Position numbers and translations under genes: made by a program
In this document: piece after piece, positions 1-9,400 of the stretch
Layout: each line of letters starts with the position of its first letter
How positions within the stretch are numbered: position 1 is the stretch's first letter
Notes under the pieces: model-generated
The model's input: only the letters and a program-made list of their open reading frames with translations
Database searches by the model: none
Told to the model about the DNA's origin: nothing
DNA from: Istiophorus platypterus
Taxonomy: Eukaryota > Chordata > Actinopteri > Istiophoriformes > Istiophoridae
Direction: 5' to 3'
Length of the DNA: 64,000 nucleotides
Assembly (NCBI GenBank): GCA_016859345.1
Contig: CM029121.1
Span: 27,826,527 to 27,890,526, forward strand

Positions 1-429
1 TCCCGAGGTCTTTCATTCGCTCAGAAAACCCTTCTGTCACCTCGATCTCGCGAGGTCATCACCGCTTATGGCGGCCAGATGTCAGGATCAGGCTTCCAAC
101 CGCAGCAATGCTCCCCGCCGCCTGGAAACACCCTCGTTCCCAGACCTGATGCCGTCAATCTGATCTCCAGTTTATCATTTTACTCTTATTGTCTGTTTAT
201 GTCCGTCCGTCCGGGGGATCCGTCCTTCTTCCTCTTCTTTGCCTCTGTTAAGAGGTTTTTTCATGGGGTTTTTCAGTCTTCTGAACCGGGGTTCTGAGGA
301 CAGACGGCGCCGTCCGCTGAGCAGATTGGAAAACCCCCTGAGGAAAAATTGGCAATTTCGTGTTATATTAATAAAACTGACTTGACGTGAGGGGAGAAGG
401 TTTGTTTTGTGTCTTTCTTTCATGAACGG

Positions 430-790
430 GCCCTCAGGGGCCCTCTCTGTTGTTTTCAGGCCTCCAATCGTGACTGGCTGTAAAAGCCAGGATCCGTCTT
501 CGAAGGTAACGGGTCCAGGTCGAGACTGTTGAGGATGACGTTTTCCGAGTTATCGAGTGGGGATGTTTACCTCCAGGATTTGAGCGGCTCCGATTGGCTG
601 ATAAAAAAGCCAAGTCTGAGTTTAATCAGCGTTTATAATTTGACCGGGGGTCGGCGGAAGGGAACGCGCCGCCGGCCCCCGACCAACCAGCCGTCGTCTA
701 ACTCTGCTTTAATTACAAAATCCATTAAATTATTCCATTTTAATTAAAGCTGTCCTATCTAATTAAGATATGATGATGAGGAGCGCCGGG
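430..790. promoter_or_regulatory. Candidate cis-regulatory element with TAATTA inverted repeat
   Basis: This is a non-coding, non-repetitive block. GCTTTAATTA (706-715) and its perfect reverse complement TAATTAAAGC (741-750) flank a 25-base AT-rich spacer, and another TAATTAAG follows near 760. TAATTA is the generic homeodomain core. Two related GATTGGCTGATAAAA / GACTGGCTGTAAAA stretches lie at about 473 and 591. Whether it is conserved or active is inference only. Confidence 0.3.
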
Positions 791-2810
791 GCGTCTCCTG
801 GGTTTCGTTATTTATCTTGGAGTTAACCTCTGTCAGCAGCCCCCACCCTCACCCCAACCCCACCCCCACCCCATCACACCCCCTCAAAAACAGCCTCCCA
901 GCATGCATTTCAATGAGGGTTCATACGTCAGAATGCAGGGTCAGTTTGTCACACATACACATGAACATACAGAGTTTTAAAAACCTAGTTCATATTGTTA
1001 TTATTTCACAGGTTTCACCCATTTCTGTTCCACTTTCTGCAGGATTCTAGCATTTGCATGCGTTTTGATTTCATTCATGTATTTTTTTTCTTTATCTCTT
1101 GTTGGAAATACCATATTTGCCCTTTATGTGTCTTTTTAATCCGAGCAGTTCTGCCCTGACTTTTACGGTTCATCTGTAATTGATGCCATCATAAAGGTGT
1201 TAATTAAATCATATCTTTTAGCACTGAGCTCATAAATAGTGTAGTTGTTGTACTTCACCGTTTTATATTCTGAAGTGTTTCCGGTATTCTGACTCCCTCA
1301 TGTCTATAACTGTAGCTCATTCTATTGTTTAGGTCAGATTTTGAACCCAGAACTTTTTACGTCTTGTGGAGTTATTTCATATTGTTGAGTGGAGCTTTTA
1401 CTCAACTACCACAGCACAGGACAGTTTCTAATATTGTTCTGGTGGAGATTTATATTCCATCAAAAGCAACAGGTACAAACTCAAAGCGACACTGGTCAGA
1501 AACAGAGGGGAGGAGCGTTTGGTCGTGGTCCGTCTTCCTGTCCGAGGCCACCAACTCGTGCGGTTTCCGAGGAATCGAAGCTTCAGGCTCTAATCCGTGG
1601 CTCCGCCGACGAGCTGGAAAATGACCCACGTTTCCCAAGAAACGCAGCCGAGCCACATGTGAGCGAATGTCTCTGATAGTGGTTCAATCAATCAGCTGCA
1701 TGTTTGGGAAAAACATGAATAAAAAAAAAAGAAAGAATAAATCCTTTTCTGCAACACATGGGTTCAAATGAAAGACTGGAGCAGCACCTGGTGGACGTCG
1801 GCCACATTGCACCAACACGCAAACATTTCCCGTGACCTGTGAATATATCTACATTATTCAATAATGTGGAAGTATTTTTAGGTTTAATTCAACAATACTT
1901 ACAAATGTAGGAATACCGGATCAATATTTCATAGTAATTCTGAGCCATGTGTTACCATAGCATTAGTTAATGTTCAATGCAGTGTCTGTGCCTGATTGTT
2001 CCGAACCTCTTCACGACACTTTTACAACGTACTATTTCTTTTAAAATACATTTAAACAATCATCAGATTTTAAACCGAAGCTCCACCACACCCACGCCGT
2101 TATGTTTAAGAAACTTCAATTACTGCATTTTTGCTTAAATACAAAAACTGTCAGTGACTTTGATGTCTGGCAAAGTGTGGTTCCTACAGTATGTCTATGA
2201 AAGGTATTTATATAAATCATGCTTAATTTTTTCTATTGATTTCCATACTTTACTGAACAAGGACTTGGCTTTCAAGGTATTGATTGATAAAATTCACACC
2301 TTGGTGAAGACTTGTCAAAATACTTTTTTATTCACAATCTTCTATGATGATCATGGTCATGGACTTTAAAAGTGTTTGTTCTTTACAGAAAGAAAAAAAT
2401 TTTTTTTGTTATCTGACGTGCAATTTTTTCAAAGACTTTCAAGGAAAATGTGAGCTCGGTAGCAGAGAACGTGTGTGGTTCCTGTTGCACGTCTGCGGCG
2501 CTTGATTTTCAAACACAGGACTTCAGATTCAAGGAGTCTTCAATGACTTTCACGGTCTTGTTGGCAGAATAACTAGAGACCAAAACCCGATTTCAAAACC
2601 ACAAGTTTTAATGTTTTATTTGCTTTTCTCAAATCTCAAAACTCCCAAGGATTTTCAAGGAGCCAGTGGTACATTCTTTTAGGAGATTATAGTGTAAATC
2701 CTTATTCTGCCATTGTCACGACTTATGTATGACTTTGAGATCATATGAGTTAAAGTTTGGACTTGCTTGTCTTTTCTTACATTTCTTCCAGTATCTCTGG
2801 ATCTTTTTCT

Positions 2811-2857
2811 GGTGGTGGTGGTGGTGGTGGTGGTGGTTGTGGTGGTGGCGGCGGCTG
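2811..2857. repeat. (GGT)n microsatellite
   Basis: A run of GGT triplets with minor interruptions (one TTGT and GGC units at the end). Both strands give long poly-Trp or poly-His artefactual reading frames, which are not genes. Confidence 0.9.
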
Positions 2858-2889
2858 GGGGTGGGTTTGATCCTGGCGGGGCCGTCGCC

Positions 2890-3130
2890 TGCCCTGTTAT
2901 TTAGGAGCTGCACAACATTATCTCGCAAGACGGCAAGTTTAGGGTTTCCAAAAAAAAGCAAAAAAAAGCGTGAGTTTACAGTTGCTGTAATTGAAGCAGG
3001 AGTCGCACTCTGGAGCCGGAGAGCGAATTAGAAATAGACGCAGAAACGTCGCTGATTACAAGACGCCGCTGACAGTTGGCTCCTTGTAATTTGGCCACTC
3101 TATTTCTGGAACGCTGACGGATCAAAATTA
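2890..3130. promoter_or_regulatory. Candidate fbln7-proximal element with nested inverted repeats
   Basis: It lies about 260-500 bases upstream of the fbln7 start codon. AGAAATAG (3030-3037) pairs with CTATTTCT (3100-3107). Nested inside, ATTACAAG (3055-3062) pairs with CTTGTAAT (3083-3090). The block is complex, has several CpGs and differs from the simple repeats on each side. A role as promoter or enhancer is inference. Confidence 0.3.
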
Positions 3131-3390
3131 GTGAAAGCTTGTTCCAGATGTGGAAGCCCCCCCCCCATCCTACTCCTGCTCCACCTCCCGCCTCCAAAAT
3201 ATCTGACCCAGAGAGAGAGGGTGGAGGTGGAGGAGGGCGGGTGCGAGCGGGAGAAATTTGGCAAGTGCCCTTGAAAAAGAAGAGAAGGAGAGGAGGTGGT
3301 TTAGTTCCAGAGGAGCCGCGGAGGAGCCGACGACCCAGAGCCGATCCCCAGTCTGTCGAGAGTCTACCAGGAGCACGTCTGTTCTTGAAG

Positions 3391-3486
3391 ATGAGGGCGG
3401 AGGTCCGGTCCAGGATGGGGGCTGCTGGGCTCGTGATGACGGTGATGATGCTGAGTCTTTATCAGACACGCTTTTCTTCTGCTCAG
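3391..3486 (+). CDS. fbln7: fbln7 coding exon 1 (signal peptide)
   Basis: 32 codons with a hydrophobic core (GLVMTVMMLSL) ending ...SSAQ before a GTGAGT donor; phase 0. The frame is open upstream to 3139, but that part is Pro/Gly/Arg-rich low-complexity sequence and probably 5'UTR. Confidence 0.85.
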
Positions 3487-6400
3487 GTGAGTTGCTCCGG
3501 CGGAGAATCTTTGGTGAGTCCACTGTTCTGACAGCAGTGTTCTGCAGTAGATTAATACACTGGTTACAGAGATGGTTCCCAGCCTGTTGCCTTAAATCTT
3601 CTAAATGAAACGGTCTCAGAAATGTCACATTCACCTGAACAGCTCATTACTCACGTCCAGGCTGACGCCTCTGACCTGCGATGAGAGGTCACGCGTAAGC
3701 CCTGCTTCTTCTTTAAAGGGGTCAAAGGTCGAAAAGGTCAAGAACGGACGTACTGGACAAAGTCTGGGAGTTTTAAAACTGTAATCCGATTTCTTTAATT
3801 CTGTATAAAGGTCAATTAAAAAAATTCTTCTACACTAAGATGGACTAGTGCGGGGGATATCATTTATTAATTTCCTAATAATGCTAATGACTTTGGAGAA
3901 GTATTGCTTGGTGCAGCATAGTATAAAAAAGATATGATACAAAAAAATTGTATGTATTTAGATGACAGATACTTGGGAAAGGTCTTATTTTAAAGTTTTG
4001 TTTAGCTTTTGTTCAGAAGGAAGAATTTTCAGGCTTTTTTTTCTGCATGGAAACATGAATAAAGTTTCTTTGACATTTTAATTGTAAATGAGTCTGAAAG
4101 CAACTGGAATTCATTTAAATTCAGAGTTCATCTGAATGAAAGTTTTGCTAAGATATTAGAGTGGGTGGTTCTATTTTTACCTCCTCCGTTTCCAGGTCGT
4201 TTCGTTAAACCGTGTCATCTGGAGTTACTGAGTTATCATCGCATGCATCTGTCTGTCGGCGGTGAAATTGGAGCCAAAACTAAAGCTAAAATCATGTTTC
4301 CAATTTTGTTTATTCTGATGTAATTATGGCGGCAACCTTTGACATTTTTTGGTTTCCGGTTTATTGGGTCACCCGTGCTCCGATGCGGTTGCATGTGCGG
4401 CCCCATAGCGATGGTCCAACGTGTTGAACTCGAGTTCACCCTCCTCTATCTCCACCACCGGGCTCGCCGCCTGCGACGGACGGCGGGGAAACGCGAGGCA
4501 GCGGCGTCCCGCCGCGTTGTGTCGAGCGCGGCGTCTCAGCCGTCAGTGTGAGGTCAGCGCCGGGCTCGGGGATAATTTTCACCCTGGTGTTGCCGCAGCT
4601 CTGAAAACCTCACGTCTATCTATAGACCTCACACCTGAAAACACACTGCAGGCTGGAGACAGACTGAAGTCAGTGGTCATGTCTAGTCTCCTTCTCCTGG
4701 ATCACTGTAAAAATAAATGTAGACTGTGTGTGAGGATTTTTGTCCCTGTAATAAGATGGTGTGTGTTATTTTGGTTCTGATTAAGATTCTTTATTCTTTA
4801 CTGATGATTCTTCTCCTTTATAGCTGCACTGATTGATATTTTTTATCCTGGATCAACTCTCTGTTGCCTTTCCGCTCTTTGTTTTGGTTCACACGGGAAT
4901 CAGAACCTGTTAGAAAGTGGATTTCCCTCCCCTTCTCTGTATTACTTTGGTCTTTGAGCTTTTACAAAGAACAGGTAAAACCCTACTCTTAGCGTCAGAG
5001 TTGGACCTCTAACATGTCCCTGTCTCACCCGCAGGAGTGTCCGTCCACTCACGACCTGCTGAACTCGCTGCGACAGGTGGAGAAGATGCTGGCGGTCCAC
5101 GAGGCGTCGTACCAGCAGGGCCTCCGGTCCCTCAGGAAGAAGATCGGCGCTCTGCACAACAGCACCATGGCCATCCTTAGGATCGGCAAGGACGGTGAGG
5201 AATAACTCTGTCTGGGTTTCTGCTAGCGTAGTGCCTCCGACTAGGTGGGACCACCTCAGAGACCTGTTAGGAGAAAAACGTGACGTTTAGCAGGTAATGA
5301 CAAGTCTAGGTAAACACCCAGTATGTTCCTGGGCCCTGGGGACTCTGTGTTCACATGTACAGTATTTTAATTCAACTAAATTCCCCCCGTTTACATGTTT
5401 TTTCTATTTTTGTCGTCGGACAACGGAACAAGTATGAAACAGTGACTGAATCGTGGCCCATTAAGACGACATGTTGACCAGCAGTCACTTCCAAGACATT
5501 TCCAAGCTGCTGCTCTGCCGCTAAAGTCCTGTTTTCATAACCATGACGTCGTCTGACAGAATCACCAGACACGCAAGTTAAAGACAATGGCTGTGCTATG
5601 ATCTCAGCTTTGTTTACCTGTAAAATGATCCGTCATAGAGAAAGGATGAAGTGGTCAGTTGAATGAGACGTATAGAGAGTTATGTCTGCGGAGGAAAGAC
5701 CCAACCTTGCGATGTTTGGACACCACTGGTGACTCTCTTCCACAGAAAGTAGCTGAGGTTTGCCCAAAAAGTCCCCAGATTTTTTGCTAGGTGCTTTTGT
5801 GATACATAGTTGCAAAAGGTGTCTGAAAAGTCATTAAATCTAGTGACAAATGTGGCATAACTGCCCGTAAAGACCCCCATGATGACATAAGAACAACTGT
5901 TCACACCACTTTGAAAGAGCAACGGGCAATGGGAAACTCTAAAACTCAGCCGGCCAACCAATGGTGTAACTTCATCACTTGCTCACTGACTCACTGAGTA
6001 ACCAGTGGGACAGTGGGACTAGACTGTGGAGTTAGACACCTGGAATTTAGATTCTTCAGTTAGTTCGTTTGTCCATTAGTTAGTGTCCAACCAACATGGC
6101 TTTAACTTAAAAAAAAAAAAAAACTTAAGAAAAAAAACCCCATTGCATTAGTGAAACTTTTGTCAAACAAGAACATAACATCTTACGTTAGCTACAAGGA
6201 ACTTTGTCTTCTATCCTCCAAACTCTACAAATCATATCGGCCACACAAAAGTTTTCCTTCCTCAAACAAGTTTTTTTCATAATCATTCATCCAGAAGAAC
6301 TTGTCAGAAATTAAGGACATAATTATCAAATGGCGTAGCTCTTAAATCATCATATAATGAGCAACGAAACATGAAATGGACTTTGTCTTCAGTCTCACCT

Positions 6401-9400
6401 GATTCGCACTAAGCTTGTCGGTTTCTAAAGCAGATGGTAACAAACCAGAACGTTATCGTGGACACATATCGTTGACGTTTGGTTAAATACTGCTTCTCAT
6501 ACAGTCAGGCTCAACACTGAGGTTGTTCTCATTCAGACCATATGTTCCTGATTTAGCTTCCTGCCAAGCATCAACAGACACGTCAGGAGCATCATCAATC
6601 CTACACTGAAATCTGTTTTGAAAAATAAAAAAGGAATCTGTCACCTCTCTGATCTTTGTGTGGTTTGACTTTTCTCAGCACTGATCCCAGCACTGTTCCT
6701 GCTGAATTAACTAAAATGCTAATGTCTCTTTAAAAGCGAGACGCCCTTCCAAAATAAAACCTAGATGTTTATGCTGGTCAGCATGCGACAGCACAGCTGA
6801 ACAAAGATTGGAAGTAACTGTGTTTCTTGCAGCTGATTGATGCCTGAAATGTACTTTTTGTGTTTTATCCTGGTTTATCACTAGTCTGCATGTCCGGCAC
6901 CATTTAGCCATTTTCTTTGACAGTGAAATAATATCATCAACATAATGTAATAAGTCACCTACTTTAAACCCCCAGGTTACAAGATTTAAATTGAAATCAA
7001 TACCACAAACTGTCCTTGTTTCACACCCAGCTGTTGGGGAAACCATCCTGTTCTAAGCCCATCGACCTGAACACAGGCCACAGGTGCTGGATTAAAAAGG
7101 CTCAGTGGGATTGTCACTTCCACCTCATGCCAACAATCGAATCCCACTGGATGTGTTTCGTGGACGCCGGTGTATTTTGGCCCAACTTTAAGTGAAGGCG
7201 GTTGCAAAAACATAGTGGAAATCAATGGCTTGCAGAGCTGCTGGAGCGAGAGGAGCCGCTGTCTCCACTGGAAATAAAAGGCTTGTTGTCCAAAATGTAG
7301 AAATAGCGCTTTATTCTGGTGTTTTCACCAAATATGTAAATTTCAGACCTTTTAACATTTTAAAATAATTCTATTTAGGTATGTCAAATAAATCATAGAC
7401 CAGTGCCTGACTGGGATAAAGAAATCCAAAGGGTTGCTATATATGTGTATATATTACCAAGATCAGTAGGTAGAGTAACATCTGTCCAGAGGGTAAACCA
7501 ACATGTCCCTTTATTTCCCCAGCGTCCTGCCCCAAACCAGAGCTCCCGGCTCACGGCCGCAGGCTGGGCAGGGTGTTCGGCGTCGGACACGAGGTCCACT
7601 TCCTGTGCAAACCGAGCTACGAGCTGATCGGGCCGCGGACCCGGGTGTGTCTCAAGTCTCTGAAGTGGAGTGGCCAGCAGCCGATGTGCAGACGTGAGTG
7701 GAACCGCTGATACCGGATCAGCGGCTGCGGTTGTTATTTCTGCTTGTTTTTTTTCCCTGATGTGTTGTTTCACTTCTTCTCAGGCCTCAACAGCACCGGT
7801 GACTCCCTGGCCTCCTTCTCTCCCTCTGCCTCCTCTTCCTCCTCATCCCTCCCTGTCTCTGCTGCTCTGTCAGTATCCACCTCCTCCTCCTCCTCCTCAT
7901 CTTCCTCCTCAGCGTCTTCACCCTCCACCCTCTCCTCCTCATCACCTACATCCCTCCCCCCCCTGTCCTCCGTCCGACCATCTCACTGCACTCACTTCCT
8001 GGGCTCCACCCGCTGCACCTGCGACGTGGGTTTCACCATATCAGGCCGCGACAACAACATCTGTACAGGTGATGAACGTTTTCGTACAAATAACCGACTT
8101 GCACATCCACCGCCTCGACCTCCAACGGCCTTGTCTGTGTTTCAGATATCGACGAGTGTCACCTGTTTCCTCTGGCTCAGCCTGGCCGGCTCTGCGTCCA
8201 TCAATGTGTAAACACCCCCGGCAGCTTCCACTGCTTCTGTCCAGCCGGGTACAATCTCGCCGGGGATGGCCGCAGCTGCGCAGGTCAGGGGTCATCGGTC
8301 GTCCTTTTGGGTATTTCTAAGTTGCGGCTGTAATTCTCACCTCCGCTCTTCTTCGTCCAGACGTCGACGAGTGTGAAAACCGGATACACAACTGCACGGC
8401 GGAGCAGGTGTGTGTGAACACCTACGGGGGTTTCCAGTGTGTGACGGTCGAGTGTCCAAACATGAAAAATGCCACGTACATCAAGACGTCACCGATGTAA
8501 GATCACACAATCACAAACTCGAAGCCTCCACAATCAAATCTTTTTCTAGCTTCACCAGGAGCTGCTCATTTCTTTTGGCCTCCATCACCCGTGGAGATCA
8601 CAATGCTCTTTGCTCCATCATTGCAGCGCTTCGTGTCTCCACACCACATCAGTAGGACCTTAGTCATTCTGTGACAAGTCAAAGCAACACTCTGGGCTCT
8701 GTTAACCTCTGAGACCAACCATTTTTTAATCACCCTGAGCCACCCGGAGTCATATGATGTAGCCATCACAGGACTGACATCTCCTGGAACCTCGAACATT
8801 TCAGTCACTCAACAAGAATTCAAGAAAGCTGAAAACATGAACACGGTGGTAGTTAGGCATCGCAACCAGCTATAAAGTGGAAAAAAAAACCAAAAACATA
8901 TATATGGATAGTATTCAAACCATATTAAATTAAAAATGGGACAATGTTTCCTCCTCGCTCACCAACTGTAGTGCTACTGCTGTTTAATTTGGTAAAAATG
9001 CTATAATTCACCTCCTGGCCACCAGTGGCAGCAGCGAGTGTGCAGCTGCTGAGAAAACTGGGCTCCAGCCTGGTAAGCTGATAAATATTTTCTCCCCCTG
9101 GCCCATTTGGTTCGGTTCGGCCCATAGACTTTACACTTAGAATGTTTTGCATGAAAATCCTTCATGGTTTAGCATTTCCTTGTTTCTTCTTCTATGGTAG
9201 CCCTCCGGTGCGCCGCTGTAGATGTGTTGACAGCCCATGCTGCAGTGTTGTAGAATAGCAACGGATCCTGAAGAGACAAGAGTGGATCTCACACATATAT
9301 ATACACATTAATTGTTGCAGACAGTCCACAAACACGCGAGCACGTTGGGCCCTTTGGCACAACCGTGCTTTTGGCTAAATGCTAACCTAACATATGGAAG

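Larger units (their letters stand above)
1..3390. other. Upstream flank of fbln7, no recognised gene
   Basis: No open reading frame here resembles a known protein; those present are short and low-complexity. The stretch contains CpG-bearing, non-repetitive blocks at about 430-790 and 2890-3130 (listed separately), AT-rich sequence at 1080-2700, and a (GGT)n microsatellite near 2811. The last 150 bases before the fbln7 start are purine- and G-rich and include a GC-box-like GAGGGCGGG near 3232. They are the likely core promoter and 5'UTR of fbln7, but the transcription start cannot be placed. Confidence 0.6.

Noticed and set aside
2716..3031. Reading frames on both strands with polyhistidine or polytryptophan
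   Set aside because: They are translations of the (GGT)n microsatellite, with no protein similarity.
3170..3634. 154-codon minus-strand ORF across fbln7 exon 1
   Set aside because: Antisense shadow of the purine-rich 5'UTR and exon 1; no family resemblance.
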